DNA of 64,000 nt, taken from positions 1 to 64,000 of the forward strand of contig NZ_BMZD01000005.1 in assembly GCF_014652615.1 (NCBI RefSeq). Reading direction: 5' to 3'. The position numbers were made by a program, and so were the translations under genes. The DNA comes from Novosphingobium arvoryzae (GTDB lineage: Bacteria > Pseudomonadota > Alphaproteobacteria > Sphingomonadales > Sphingomonadaceae). Below, piece by piece: positions 7,341-20,225 of this stretch; the first letter of the stretch is position 1; the number at the start of each line of letters is the position of its first letter. Below the pieces are notes generated by a model. It worked only from the letters and a program-made list of their open reading frames with translations, did not search any database and was not told the DNA's origin.

Positions 7341-8882
7341 CTACCGGGCGATCGCGATTTCGCGCAAGTCGGTCTTGAGCAGCTTGCCGATGTGGCTGCG
7401 CGGCATTTCGGCAATGGCATGGAGCGCGGAAACGCGCTGTGTCTTGCCAAGGCGGCTGTTGGTGACGGTGCGGATGTCTTCCAGCTGGTCCTCGCCCACG
7501 CCGGGTTTCAGCACGACGAAGCCGACCGGCGTTTCGCCCCACTGGTCGGATGGAATCCCGACCACCGCCGCTTCGACCACCCGGTCGTCCTTGGCCAGTT
7601 CCATTTCCAGGTCGATCGGGAAGATGTTGAAGCCGCCGGAGATGATCACGTCCTTGGTTCGGCCGACCAGCTCGACAAAGCCGTCCTCGTCGACCCGGCC
7701 GACATCGCCCATGCGCTGCCAGGTGCTGCCATCGGCGGGATCTATCCAATAGCCTTCGCGGGTCTTTTCGGGTTGGTTCTTGTAACCCAGCATCATCGTG
7801 GGCGATTTGCCGACGAGTTCGCCGGCGACGCCGGGGGGGACTTCGTTGCCGTGCTCGTCCAGCACTTTCAGGAAGTGGCCGGGGGCGGGGCGGCCCACGG
7901 TGTGGAGCTTGTCCGGGTGTTCATGCACCGGGAAGATGCAGGCCACGCCGCCTTCGGTCATGCCATAGATCTCGATCAGCCCGCCCGGCATCCGCGCCAG
8001 CACTTCGGCCTTCAGGTCGGCGGGGAAGGGGGCGGAGGTGCAATACTTCATCCGCATCGAGGACAAGTCGTAATCGTCGAAGTGCTCGAACTGCATCAGG
8101 CGGCGGTATTGCACCGGGACCAGCATGGTGTGGGTGATGCGTTCGCCTTGCGCGCGCTTCAGCCAGCCTTCGGTATCGAACTTGCCCATCAGCGAGGCAC
8201 AGCCGCCCGAATACATCGTCGGCAGGAACACGGCCATCGTGGTGTTGGAATACAGCGGGGTCGAGGTCAGCGTCCGGCTGTCGGTGCCATAGTTGAGCGC
8301 GGCGCGGAACGTCATCTGCCGCCAGCGCATGCCGTGGCTGTGGACGATCCCCTTGGGAATGCCGGTGGTGCCGGAAGAGTAGATGATGTTGAGCGGATCG
8401 TTCTCGTGCGGTTCGAACGGCATGGCCTGCGCGCCCGGCGGTGCCATGAAGCTGTCCAGTTCCTCGTCCATCACGATCTGGTTGGCAGTGGGTAGCTTGA
8501 AATCGCCCAGCTCGGTCAGCTTGGCCCGGTCGATGAACAAGTGGATCGCGCCCGAATCCCTTGCCATTCCAGCCAGCTGGTCGGGGCTGGCACTGGTCGT
8601 CAGCGGGGCGGCGCAACCACCGGCGCGAATCGCGGCGAGGTAGATGAGCGCGTAGTTGACCGTGGTCGTGCCCAGGATGGCCACCGCCTGTCCGCGTTCC
8701 AGCCCATCGGCCTGCAGGCGCGCAGCGATCCGCTCAACCCGGTCCGCCGTTTCGCGCCAGGACAGCGAGGTCGTGCCATCGAACAGCGCTTCGGCATCCC
8801 CGCGATATTCACCCCAGGCGGCGATCAGGCCGGGGAACGAACCGAATTCGGCATCAAGCAGGGCAGCGGGGTTGCTGGTCAT
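7341..8882 (-). CDS. acyl-CoA synthetase / AMP-dependent ligase
   Basis: 513-aa ANL-superfamily ligase that activates a carboxylic acid to its CoA ester via an acyl-AMP. The P-loop YSSGTTGIPKG is at 168-178, the GMTEGG motif lies in the middle, and the hinge and C-terminal motifs GDVGRVDEDGFVELVGRTKDVI and GGFNIFPIDLE follow. The terminal lysine motif reads SHIGKLLKTDL. Length is typical of medium-chain or aromatic acid CoA ligases. The substrate cannot be read from sequence. It is monocistronic, downstream of a 220-bp intergenic region with a short inverted repeat at 8993-9009. Confidence 0.88.
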   Translation of the reverse strand: MTSNPAALLDAEFGSFPGLIAAWGEYRGDAEALFDGTTSLSWRETADRVERIAARLQADGLERGQAVAILGTTTVNYALIYLAAIRAGGCAAPLTTSASPDQLAGMARDSGAIHLFIDRAKLTELGDFKLPTANQIVMDEELDSFMAPPGAQAMPFEPHENDPLNIIYSSGTTGIPKGIVHSHGMRWRQMTFRAALNYGTDSRTLTSTPLYSNTTMAVFLPTMYSGGCASLMGKFDTEGWLKRAQGERITHTMLVPVQYRRLMQFEHFDDYDLSSMRMKYCTSAPFPADLKAEVLARMPGGLIEIYGMTEGGVACIFPVHEHPDKLHTVGRPAPGHFLKVLDEHGNEVPPGVAGELVGKSPTMMLGYKNQPEKTREGYWIDPADGSTWQRMGDVGRVDEDGFVELVGRTKDVIISGGFNIFPIDLEMELAKDDRVVEAAVVGIPSDQWGETPVGFVVLKPGVGEDQLEDIRTVTNSRLGKTQRVSALHAIAEMPRSHIGKLLKTDLREIAIAR

Positions 8883-8992
8883 GGGGTGGCACGCCTCTCA
8901 AGTTTTGCTGTTTGTGCTGTCATGGCGCGGCTTGCCCGGTGGCTGCAACGATGAATTGCAGATCAGGACCCTTTTTGCCCGACCGGCGACAA

Positions 8993-9009
8993 GTTGCATA
9001 AAACGCAAC
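8993..9009. promoter_or_regulatory. 17-bp inverted repeat upstream of the acyl-CoA ligase
   Basis: GTTGC (8993-8997), 7 bp, GCAAC (9005-9009), about 110 bp upstream of the ligase start. Operator-like symmetry; the cognate regulator is unknown. Confidence 0.25.
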
Positions 9010-9102
9010 AAGTGTTACGCCCTTTGCACTCGCAATCTCTACCATAATAGTTATGTTGCAACTGCGAACAACGCTTCGCATGTACAACCCAGGAGGCACA
9101 CG

Positions 9103-9186
9103 ATGCGCAATCTTATCGTCGCAGTGCTGCCGTTCATCGCCGCTGCTGGTTTCAGCGGCCTGATGTTCTCCGCCACGCTCGCCTGA
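9103..9186 (+). CDS. 27-aa small hydrophobic (membrane) protein
   Basis: A short frame MRNLIVAVLPFIAAAGF and on, ending in TGA at 9184-9186, with a strong Shine-Dalgarno (AGGAGG at 9091-9096) seven bases before the ATG. The product is a single hydrophobic segment of about 22 residues, so either a one-helix membrane protein or an export signal. A rho-independent terminator follows at 9217-9253, which supports an independent transcription unit. No family recognised. Confidence 0.5.
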   Translation: MRNLIVAVLPFIAAAGFSGLMFSATLA

Positions 9187-9216
9187 GCGCCGGAGCAGCA
9201 GCACTCCCAAAACAGC

Positions 9217-9253
9217 AAAGGCCGTCCGCGCCCCACCGGCACGGACGGCCTTT
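9217..9253 (+). terminator. rho-independent terminator of the small gene
   Basis: Perfect 12-bp stem AAAGGCCGTCCG (9217-9228) against CGGACGGCCTTT (9242-9253) with a 13-nt loop. The A/T ends make it work in both directions, so it can also end the peptidase message that stops at 9289 on the other strand. Confidence 0.75.
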
Positions 9254-9288
9254 GACTGTTGTCGTTCGGGCCTGCCTGCTCGCCAGAC

Positions 9289-10698
9289 TTACTTGCTCGA
9301 CAGTGTCTTCACCAGATCGAACAGGTAATCGCGCCCGGCATAGAGCGACTTCACCCCGATCCGCTCGTTGAGGCCGTGGGCGCCGTTGCCGTCGGGATCG
9401 CCCCATGCGCCGGGGACGCCATAGGTCGGGATGCCAACCGCGGCGAGGTAAAGCGCATCCGTCGCGCCGGTCGCCATGTTGGGGATCACCGGCACGCCGG
9501 GGAAGTGCTTGGCCGACAGTTGCTCCATCGGCCCGATGATCGCCGGATCCATCGGCGGGGCCTTGGCAATCGGCTTGCCCTTCACCCGCTGTTCCACCTT
9601 GACTTTGGGGTTGCCGATCGCGCGTTCAAGCGCGGCCTGGGTCTCTTCCGCCGTGCGGCCGGGGAACATCCGGCAATTGACATTGGCCGTTACCGTCTGC
9701 GGCAGCGCGTTGAGCGCATGGCCCCCGTCAACCAGCGTGGCGACGCAGGTCGTGCGGAGCATCGAATGGAGCATCTTGTCCTGGTTGACGATGGCTTCGG
9801 CTGCGCTGTCGGCCGGGTTCTTGACCAGCGCCTGCATGGCCGCGCCCGTTTCCCCGCCGCGCTGCGCCCCGGCCTTGGCAAAGAAGGCGCGGGTGGTGTC
9901 GTTGAATTCCAGCGGGAAGCGATAGTCGCGGACCTTGGCGATGGCATCGGCCATCACGTAGATCGCGTTGTCCGGCACCGGCTGGCTCGAATGGCCGCCG
10001 GGGTTGGTCGTGGTCAGGGTGAAGTCCTGATAGGCCTTTTCGCCGACCTGGATCGTCTGGACCAGCAGATTGCCCTTGCCGTCAGAGCGCCCGCCGCCGC
10101 CTTCGTTGAGGGCGAAGGCGGCATCGATCAACTCGCGCTGGTTGTTGGCCAGCCACTCCGCCCCGTTGAACGCGCCGCTCGTTTCCTCGCCGCAGGTCAG
10201 CGCCATCTTGATCGTGCGCTTGGGCTTGTAACCCGACTTGGCGAAGCGGACGAGCGTGTCGGTCCAGATCGCGGCCTGCGATTTGTCGTCCGCCGCGCCG
10301 CGCGCATAGAAGTATCCGTTCTCCTCGATCAGGGTGAAGGGATCGCGGGTCCAGTCCGCGCGGTTTGCTTCGACCACGTCGATATGCGCCAGCAGCAGCA
10401 TCGGCTTCAGTTTCTTCGACGTGCCGGGATAGATCGCGACCAGGCTGCCTTCCTTGGGATGGTCGCTGGTGAACATCACCTTGACCTGATCGTCCGTCAT
10501 CCCTGCCGCCTTCAGGCGGGCGGCCATGCGCTCTGCTGCCAGCGTGCAGCTACCGGCCGACAGGGTGGTGTTGGTTTCCACCAGCTCCTTGTACAGCGCG
10601 CGGAATTCGGCCTGATCGGCGCGGATCGCGCCATCCTGTGCGGCGGCGGTGCCGCCCAGCAGCGAAGTGGCGAGCAGGGCGGTCAGGATCGTGCGCAT
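9289..10698 (-). CDS. M20-family metallopeptidase, exported
   Basis: 469-aa M20/M25/M40 peptidase or amidohydrolase with a signal peptide (residues 1-20, cleavage after GGTAAA). Metal ligands of the di-zinc site are visible as H105 and D107 (AHIDVVEA), the D137-D138 pair (GAADDK) and E171-E172 (TCGEETSG); a dimerisation lid domain separates the two halves. These enzymes cleave peptides or N-acylated amino acids, here probably in the periplasm. Typical length. It stands alone between convergent small gene 9103 and the methyltransferase. Confidence 0.88.
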   Translation of the reverse strand: MRTILTALLATSLLGGTAAAQDGAIRADQAEFRALYKELVETNTTLSAGSCTLAAERMAARLKAAGMTDDQVKVMFTSDHPKEGSLVAIYPGTSKKLKPMLLLAHIDVVEANRADWTRDPFTLIEENGYFYARGAADDKSQAAIWTDTLVRFAKSGYKPKRTIKMALTCGEETSGAFNGAEWLANNQRELIDAAFALNEGGGGRSDGKGNLLVQTIQVGEKAYQDFTLTTTNPGGHSSQPVPDNAIYVMADAIAKVRDYRFPLEFNDTTRAFFAKAGAQRGGETGAAMQALVKNPADSAAEAIVNQDKMLHSMLRTTCVATLVDGGHALNALPQTVTANVNCRMFPGRTAEETQAALERAIGNPKVKVEQRVKGKPIAKAPPMDPAIIGPMEQLSAKHFPGVPVIPNMATGATDALYLAAVGIPTYGVPGAWGDPDGNGAHGLNERIGVKSLYAGRDYLFDLVKTLSSK

Positions 10699-10747
10699 CG
10701 GGGCTACCTTCTGTCAGCGTGAAAACGTGCCGCCCGTTTGAGCAGCT

Positions 10748-14193
<3,446 letters not shown>

Positions 14194-14276
14194 TGGTGCC
14201 GCGCCAGCGGCGCGCAATCGCCCTTGCCCATGGCGGCTCTCATTGTTATGCCTCATAACAACAAAGGAGAGCTGCC

Positions 14277-15674
14277 ATGGAATTCACGCGCCTCAACCCG
14301 CTGACCGGTGAAGTCGCCTCGTCCGCTCCGGCGATGAAGGCGGCGGATATTCCCGCCATTGCCGCCAAGGCGGCTGCCGCCTTCCCGGCCTGGGCCGCGC
14401 AGGGGCCGAATGCCCGCCGCGCGGTGCTGATGAAGGCCGCCGCCGCGCTCGAAGCGCGGGCCGACGCGTTCGTCGAGGCGATGATGGGCGAAATCGGCGC
14501 GACCAGGGGCTGGGCGCTGTTCAACCTGGGCCTCGCCGCCGGGATGGTGCGCGAAGCCGCCGCGCTGACCACGCAGATCGCGGGCGAAGTGATCCCGTCC
14601 GACAAGCCCGGCTGCCTGGCCATGGCGCTGAAGGAGCCGGTCGGCGTGATCCTGGGCATCGCCCCGTGGAACGCGCCGATCATCCTGGGCGTGCGCGCGA
14701 TCGCGGTGCCGCTGGCCTGCGGTAACAGCGTGATCCTGAAGGCGAGCGAAACCTGCCCCCGCACGCACGCCCTGATCATCGAGGCATTTGCCGAAGCGGG
14801 CTTCCCCGAAGGCGTGGTGAATGTCGTCACCAACGCACCGGAAGATGCCGCCGAAGTGGTCGGCGCGCTGATCGATGCGCCGCAGGTGAAGCGGATCAAC
14901 TTCACCGGCAGCACCGGGGTTGGCCGGATCATCGCCAAGCGCGCGGCCGAGCACCTCAAGCCGTGCCTGCTGGAACTGGGCGGCAAGGCCCCGCTGATCG
15001 TGCTGGAAGACGCCGATCTGGACGAAGCGGTGAAGGCCGCCGCCTTCGGCGCGTTCATGAACCAGGGCCAGATCTGCATGAGCACCGAGCGGATCATCGT
15101 GGTCGAGGCGGTGGCCGATGAATTTGCCCGCCGCTTTGCCGCCAAGGCCGCCAGCATGGCGACCGGCGACCCGCGCGAAGGCACGACCCCGCTGGGCGCG
15201 GTGGTCGATCAGAAGACGGTCAACCACGTCAACGCGCTGATCGCGGATGCCGCCGCCAAGGGTGCCAGCGTGATCGCGGGCGGCCCGGCGGAATCGGTGC
15301 TGATGCCCGCGACTGTGGTCGACGGCGTGACGGCGGAGATGAACCTCTACCGCGACGAAAGCTTCGGCCCGGTCGTGGCCATGATCCGCGCCCGCGATGC
15401 GGCCCACGCGGTCGAACTGGCCAACGACACCCAGTATGGCCTCTCCGCCGCAGTGTTCACGCGCGACATTGCCAAGGGGCTGACCATTGCCCGCCAGATC
15501 CAGTCCGGCATCTGCCACGTCAACGGCCCGACCGTGCATGACGAGGCGCAGATGCCGTTCGGCGGGGTGGGCGCATCGGGTTATGGCCGGTTCGGCGGCA
15601 AGCAGGGGATCGACAGCTTCACCGAAACCCGGTGGATCACGGTCGAAACCCAGCCGGGCCATTTCCCGATCTGA
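14277..15674 (+). CDS. NAD(P)-dependent aldehyde dehydrogenase
   Basis: 465-aa aldehyde dehydrogenase that oxidises aldehydes to acids. The nucleotide-binding FTGSTGVGR loop, E233 (LELGGKAP) and catalytic C267 (QGQICMST) are all present. The sequence style (VNGPTVHDEAQMPFGGVGASGYGRFGG) resembles vanillin, salicylaldehyde and benzaldehyde dehydrogenases, suggesting an aromatic aldehyde, but this is not certain. AAAGGAGAG precedes the ATG. It forms a likely operon with the DUF3237 gene 16 bp downstream. Confidence 0.92.
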   Translation: MEFTRLNPLTGEVASSAPAMKAADIPAIAAKAAAAFPAWAAQGPNARRAVLMKAAAALEARADAFVEAMMGEIGATRGWALFNLGLAAGMVREAAALTTQIAGEVIPSDKPGCLAMALKEPVGVILGIAPWNAPIILGVRAIAVPLACGNSVILKASETCPRTHALIIEAFAEAGFPEGVVNVVTNAPEDAAEVVGALIDAPQVKRINFTGSTGVGRIIAKRAAEHLKPCLLELGGKAPLIVLEDADLDEAVKAAAFGAFMNQGQICMSTERIIVVEAVADEFARRFAAKAASMATGDPREGTTPLGAVVDQKTVNHVNALIADAAAKGASVIAGGPAESVLMPATVVDGVTAEMNLYRDESFGPVVAMIRARDAAHAVELANDTQYGLSAAVFTRDIAKGLTIARQIQSGICHVNGPTVHDEAQMPFGGVGASGYGRFGGKQGIDSFTETRWITVETQPGHFPI

Positions 15675-15690
15675 TTGAGAGGCACCGCCG

Positions 15691-16233
15691 ATGAAGCACC
15701 TGCTGACCGCCGCTGCCCTCGCTCTTGCAACCCTCACCGGGGCGGCACAGGCCGAGGTTCCGCCGGGGGCAGCCGCGCCCGCGCCGACGCTGACTTATGT
15801 CTTCTCGATCCGCGCCGATCTCGATCCCCCGATCGAGGTGGGCACGGTCGACGGCGGGCGCCGCCGCTTCATCGGCATTCGCGGCGGCGAGGTCTATGGT
15901 CCGCGCTTGCAAGGCACGGTCATGGCCGGGGGTGGCGATTGGCAGACGATCATGCCCGAAGGCCTGACCAAGGTAGAGGCGCGTTATTTCCTGAAATCCG
16001 CCGATGGCACCGTGATCGAAGTCACCAACCCCGGCGTGCGCGTCGCCTCGGTCGAGGTGGTTGAGAAGCTGGCGCGGGGCGAGGTAGTCGACCCCTCGCT
16101 CTACTATTTCCGCACCACGCCGAACTTCAAGGTGAACGGCGGCCCGCTCGACTGGATGCAGCGTCACGCCTTCGTCGCGCGCGGCATTCGCAAGCCGGAT
16201 TCGGTGGTGATCGACTATTACGTGGTGAATTGA
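15691..16233 (+). CDS. exported DUF3237 protein
   Basis: 180-aa protein with a signal peptide (residues 1-21, LTGAAQA then E). The rest matches the DUF3237 pattern: TYVFSIRADLDPPIEVGTVDGGRRRFIGIRGGEVYGP near the N-terminus and FRTTPNF with W-x-x-R-H-x-F-V-A-R-G at the end. The family is a small beta barrel of unknown function, often near aromatic or aldehyde metabolism genes. It follows the aldehyde dehydrogenase by 16 bp with its own GAGAGG ribosome site, so the pair is probably co-transcribed. Confidence 0.75.
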   Translation: MKHLLTAAALALATLTGAAQAEVPPGAAAPAPTLTYVFSIRADLDPPIEVGTVDGGRRRFIGIRGGEVYGPRLQGTVMAGGGDWQTIMPEGLTKVEARYFLKSADGTVIEVTNPGVRVASVEVVEKLARGEVVDPSLYYFRTTPNFKVNGGPLDWMQRHAFVARGIRKPDSVVIDYYVVN

Positions 16234-16246
16234 GATCCGCGTTAAC

Positions 16247-16330
16247 GTCACCTCGGACTCGATCCGGGATCCAGTTGCTTTCGCACGCGCTCTCCACAAA
16301 AGCGGGGCCCCGGATCAAGTCCGGGGTGAC
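16247..16330. repeat. GTCACC-CGGACT inverted repeat between convergent genes
   Basis: 22-nt arms (16247-16268 and 16309-16330) with two mismatches around a 40-nt loop, reading GTCACCYCGGACTYGATCC. It lies between the convergent DUF3237 and HI0933-type genes and may work as a two-way terminator. A shorter relative occurs at 48826-48856. Confidence 0.55.
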
Positions 16331-16370
16331 GGATGTGGGTGAGGTCCGTTTTGGGGTGTTGGTAGGCGGT

Positions 16371-17543
16371 TTAAATCGCCTGCCCAGCCGCCCAGCCGCT
16401 CGCCCAGGCCCACTGGAAATTATACCCGCCCAGCCAGCCGGTCACGTCGACCGCCTCACCGATGGCATAAAGCCCCGGAACCTTGCTGGCCATCATCGTG
16501 CGCGATGACAGGTCGGCGGTGGAAATGCCGCCCGCCGTCACTTCCGCCTTGGCGAAACCTTCCGTGCCGCTGGGCATGAATTGCCAGTCGGCCAGTTTGC
16601 TTTCCAGCGCGCGCAGCGCCTTGTCGGTCAGGCCCGCCAGTTCGCCGCCAATCCCGGTGCGGTCCAGCAGCGCGCTCGTCAGTCGGTCGGGCAGGGCCAG
16701 CGCGTTGTGCAGTGCCAGTTTGGGGCGCGCGCGTTTCAGGTCGGTCAGCCAGCCTTGCGCGGCATCGGGCAGGAAGTTCACGCCGATGGGCGTGCGGTGC
16801 TGCCAGTAGGATGAGATTTGCAGCATCGCCGGGCCGCTCAACCCCCGGTGGGTGAACAGGGCAGCTTCGCGGAAGCGGACCTTGTTCCAGCGCACCACGA
16901 CTTCGGCGGACACGCCCGACAGCTCGCGGAACAGCGCTTCGTCCGCGCCCAGCGTGAACGGCACCAGCGCGGGGCGCGGCTGGACCACGGACAGGCCGAA
17001 CTGGCGGGCCAGTTCATAGGCGAACCCGGTGGCGCCGAGCTTGGGGATCGCGGGGCCGCCCGTGGCCAGCACCAGCGCGGGAGCGGTGTAATCGTGCCCG
17101 CCCGCACTCACCCTGAACTGTCCGTCGGCATGCGTTACCGCGCTGACCGACTGGCCCAGCGCCAGAGCTACGCCGCCCGCGCGACATTCCTCCACCAGCA
17201 GGGCGACGATCTGGCGCGCAGAGCCATCGCAGAACAGCTGCCCCAGCGTCTTTTCGTGCCAGGCGATGCCGTGGCGTTCGACCAGCGCTAGAAAATCCTG
17301 CGGGCTGAAACGCCCCAGCGCGGACTTGGCGAAGTGCGGGTTGGCAGACAGGTAACGGTCCGGCGCGGTGCCAAGATTGGTGAAATTGCAGCGCCCACCG
17401 CCCGAAATCAGGATCTTCTTGCCCGGCTCGTCCGCGTGATCCAACAGCAGCACCCGCTTGCCGCGCTGGCCAGCGGTGGCCGCCGCCATCATTCCCGCCG
17501 CGCCCGCGCCGAGCACGATAGCGTCGAATTGGGCGGCGCTCAT
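16371..17543 (-). CDS. HI0933-type FAD-dependent oxidoreductase
   Basis: 390-aa flavoprotein of the HI0933/YhiN family (aminoacetone-oxidase-type annotation), function poorly defined. N-terminal dinucleotide-binding GAGAAGMMAAATAGQRGKRVLLLD, the family signature SGGGRCNFTN near 50, and C-terminal GLYAIGEAVDVTGWLGGYNFQWAWASG are visible. Its start overlaps the stop of the upstream flavoprotein by 4 bp (17540-17543), so translation is coupled and the two are in one operon. Confidence 0.88.
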   Translation of the reverse strand: MSAAQFDAIVLGAGAAGMMAAATAGQRGKRVLLLDHADEPGKKILISGGGRCNFTNLGTAPDRYLSANPHFAKSALGRFSPQDFLALVERHGIAWHEKTLGQLFCDGSARQIVALLVEECRAGGVALALGQSVSAVTHADGQFRVSAGGHDYTAPALVLATGGPAIPKLGATGFAYELARQFGLSVVQPRPALVPFTLGADEALFRELSGVSAEVVVRWNKVRFREAALFTHRGLSGPAMLQISSYWQHRTPIGVNFLPDAAQGWLTDLKRARPKLALHNALALPDRLTSALLDRTGIGGELAGLTDKALRALESKLADWQFMPSGTEGFAKAEVTAGGISTADLSSRTMMASKVPGLYAIGEAVDVTGWLGGYNFQWAWASGWAAGQAI

Positions 17544-19162
17544 TGCGCCATGATGCTTTGCGCGACCGCTTCGCCCACCTTGATCCCGTCAATCGCGGCA
17601 GACAGGATGCCGCCCGCATAGCCCGCGCCTTCGCCCGCCGGGAACAGCCGTTCGACGTTGAGGCTCTGGAAATCCTTGCCGCGCGTGATGCGGATCGGGG
17701 AGGAGGTGCGGGTTTCAACCCCGGTCATCACTACGTCGGGATCGTCATAGCGGCGGATCTGGCGGCCAAACACGGGCAGCGCCTCGCGCATGGCCTCGAC
17801 CGCGAAGTCGGGCAGGCAGGCAGCCAGGTCGGTCGGGGTGACGCCGGGCTTGTAGCTGGGGGTCACGCTGCCCAGTGCGGTCGAGGGCCGTCCGGCGAGG
17901 AAATCCTCGACCCGCTGGCCCGGTGCGAAATAGGCACCGCCGCCGGCCTGATAGGCCAGCGATTCCCATTTGCGCTGGAATTCGATCCCCGCCAGCGGCC
18001 CGTCCGGGTAATCGCGCGCCGGGTCGATCCCGACGACGAAGCCCGAATTGGCATTGAATTCGGCGCGCGAATACTGGCTCATCCCGTTGGTGACGACGCG
18101 GCCTTCCTCGCTCGTCGCGGCGACCACGCGCCCGCCGGGGCACATGCAAAAGCTGTAGACGGTGCGTTCGTTCGAACAGTGATGGACCAGGCTATAGGCC
18201 GCCGCGCCCAGGATCGGATGCCTGGCGCACTTGCCGAAGCGCGCTTCGTCGATCCAGCTTTGCGGGTGTTCGATCCGCACCCCGATGGAAAACGGCTTCG
18301 CCTCGATATGCACGCCCCGCGCGTGGAGCATTTCAAAGGTCGGACGCGCGGAATGGCCGACCGCCATCACCACGTGGTCGGTTTCCAGAAAGCTGCCATC
18401 GGCCAGTTGCAGCCCGCGCAGGCGCTGGCGGCCATCGGGCAGGCGGTCCAGCACCAGATCGTCGACGCGGGTTTCCCAGCGGTATTCGCCGCCCAGTTCC
18501 TCGATCGTCGCGCGCAGGCTTTCCACCATCGTCACCAGCCGGAACGTGCCGATGTGCGGGTGCGCTTCGTACAGGATATCGTCGGGCGCACCGGCCTTGA
18601 CGAATTCCTCCAGCACCTTGCGGCCCAGGAAGCGCGGGTCCTTGACCCGGCAATAGAGTTTTCCGTCAGAGAACGTGCCCGCGCCGCCTTCGCCGAACTG
18701 GACGTTGGAATCCGGGTTCAGCTCTGACCGCCGCCACAGTCCCCAGGTGTCCTTGGTCCGCTGGCGCACGACCTTGCCGCGATCGACGATGATCGGGCGG
18801 AACCCCATCTGCGCCAGCACCAGCCCCGCGAACAGCCCGCACGGCCCCGCACCGATCACGACCGGGCGCTGGCCCGACCAGCCCTCCGGCGCGCGGACCG
18901 GCGGGTGCCAGGTCATGTCCGGCGTGGGGCGCAGATCCTTGTCATTGGGGAAGCGCGCCAGCACGGCGGCCTCGTCGGCCACGTCCACGTCGAAGGTATA
19001 GACCAGCAGGATCGCGCTCTTGCGGCGGGCATCGTTGCCGCGCTTGAACAGGGTATAGCCGCGCAGTTCATCCACCGCGATGCCCAGCCGCGCGCAGATC
19101 GCGGGTGCAATCGCTTCGGGGGGATGGTCAAGCGGCAGGGACAGTCCGGACAGGCGCAGCAT
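17540..19162 (-). CDS. FAD-dependent oxidoreductase (COG2509-type)
   Basis: 540-aa uncharacterised flavoprotein dehydrogenase. An N-terminal region of about 90 residues (LPLDHPPEAIAPAICARLGI) precedes the dinucleotide-binding VIGAGPCGLFAGLVLAQMGF at about 110, and the C-terminal FAD motif reads FPAGEGAGYAGGILSAAIDGIKVGE. A Cys-containing CMCPGGRVV segment is typical of the family. It overlaps the following flavoprotein gene by 4 bp. The reaction is unknown. Confidence 0.85.
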   Translation of the reverse strand: MLRLSGLSLPLDHPPEAIAPAICARLGIAVDELRGYTLFKRGNDARRKSAILLVYTFDVDVADEAAVLARFPNDKDLRPTPDMTWHPPVRAPEGWSGQRPVVIGAGPCGLFAGLVLAQMGFRPIIVDRGKVVRQRTKDTWGLWRRSELNPDSNVQFGEGGAGTFSDGKLYCRVKDPRFLGRKVLEEFVKAGAPDDILYEAHPHIGTFRLVTMVESLRATIEELGGEYRWETRVDDLVLDRLPDGRQRLRGLQLADGSFLETDHVVMAVGHSARPTFEMLHARGVHIEAKPFSIGVRIEHPQSWIDEARFGKCARHPILGAAAYSLVHHCSNERTVYSFCMCPGGRVVAATSEEGRVVTNGMSQYSRAEFNANSGFVVGIDPARDYPDGPLAGIEFQRKWESLAYQAGGGAYFAPGQRVEDFLAGRPSTALGSVTPSYKPGVTPTDLAACLPDFAVEAMREALPVFGRQIRRYDDPDVVMTGVETRTSSPIRITRGKDFQSLNVERLFPAGEGAGYAGGILSAAIDGIKVGEAVAQSIMAQ

Positions 19163-19233
19163 TCGCGCCCCTTACCGGGAAAGCGCCTCTGCGCCAACTG
19201 GACTCGAATCTGTTGCAGCGAGGCGGCAACAGG

Positions 19234-19332
19234 GCATCACCGGCCCACTCCCCCGGCCCGACCACCCGATAGGATACAGTGTGGGTGGTCGGGCCGGGGG
19301 AGTGGGGCGGTGATGCTTCCACGATAGTGGAA
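19234..19332. repeat. long hairpin repeat, family A copy 1
   Basis: Arms of 34 bp (19234-19267 and 19283-19316) with a single mismatch around a 15-nt loop, followed by the small palindrome TTCCAC-GATA-GTGGAA (19317-19332). The same assembly, a TCCAC-N4-GTGGA palindrome next to GCATCACCG and a GC-rich stem, recurs at 46357-46405 and in altered form at 36100-36206. It lies between trhO and the downstream flavoprotein on the same strand and could terminate the trhO message. Confidence 0.75.
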
Positions 19333-19342
19333 CAAGTCCCGA

Positions 19343-20179
19343 TCACGCGCAGGCGGGGCAGCTTTCGCCGGGAATGTAGTCGGGCGAGGCCTGGTCTTCG
19401 GCGCTCACGGGCTGGTTGCAGGCATGGCACAGCGCATAAGTGCCGGGGGTCAGGCCGTGGCCGACCGTGACGCGCTCATCGAACACGAAGCATTCGCCCT
19501 GCCACAGGCTGTCCTCGGCAGGCACGGTTTCCAGGTATTTGAGGATGCCGCCCTGCAAATGGAATACGCTGTCCACCCCTTCCGCCTTCAGGAACGCGGT
19601 CGACTTTTCGCAGCGGATGCCGCCGGTGCAGAACATCGCGACCTTGGGCGGGGAGCCGCTGCCCAGCAAGCGCTCGCGGTTGGCGCGGAACCAGTCCGGA
19701 AACTCGCGGAAGCTGCGGGTGCCGGGATCGATGGCGCCCGTGAACGTCCCGGCGGCGACTTCGTAGGCGTTGCGGGTGTCGATCACGATGGTGTCGGGGT
19801 CCGCGATCAGCGCGTTCCAGTCATGCGGGGATACATAGGTGCCAACGCTGGCGAGGGGGTCGATCCCCTCTACCCCCAGCGTCACGATTTCCTTTTTCAG
19901 CCGCACTTTCATCCGCTGGAACGGCATGGCGGGGGCTTCGGAGTATTTGACTTCCAGCGCGGCGCAGCCCGGCAGAGCGCGGATGTGATCGAGTACGACG
20001 GCAAGCCCGGCCTCGGTTCCCGCGATGGTGCCGTTGATCCCTTCGCCCGCCAGCAGCAGCGTGCCCTTGATCCCCGCCGCCGCGCACACCGCCAGCAGCG
20101 GTTCGCGCAGCGCGGCGGGATCGGAGAAGGGCGTGAACTGGTACAGCGCGGCGACGCGGACGGGATCTGTGTCGGACAT
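19343..20179 (-). CDS. trhO: tRNA uridine(34) hydroxylase (rhodanese family)
   Basis: 278-aa protein of the YceA/TrhO family, which makes 5-hydroxyuridine at the wobble position of tRNA using oxygen. It has the N-terminal acylphosphatase-like domain ([14 protein letters not shown]), the rhodanese domain with active-site C184 in [12 protein letters not shown], and a C-terminal Cys pair region (CHACNQ, SCPACA). Typical length. The last gene of the minus-strand run that begins at dcd, separated from the MFS gene by 46 bp. Confidence 0.92.
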   Translation of the reverse strand: MSDTDPVRVAALYQFTPFSDPAALREPLLAVCAAAGIKGTLLLAGEGINGTIAGTEAGLAVVLDHIRALPGCAALEVKYSEAPAMPFQRMKVRLKKEIVTLGVEGIDPLASVGTYVSPHDWNALIADPDTIVIDTRNAYEVAAGTFTGAIDPGTRSFREFPDWFRANRERLLGSGSPPKVAMFCTGGIRCEKSTAFLKAEGVDSVFHLQGGILKYLETVPAEDSLWQGECFVFDERVTVGHGLTPGTYALCHACNQPVSAEDQASPDYIPGESCPACA

Positions 20180-20225
20180 GGCCCGCGCTATTGCGCCGCC
20201 CGCGCCCCGCGCGCAAGGGGCGCCG

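Noticed and set aside
9000..9060. promoter for the 27-aa gene from CATAAT at 9043
   Set aside because: No convincing -35 at 16-18 bp; left out rather than guessed.
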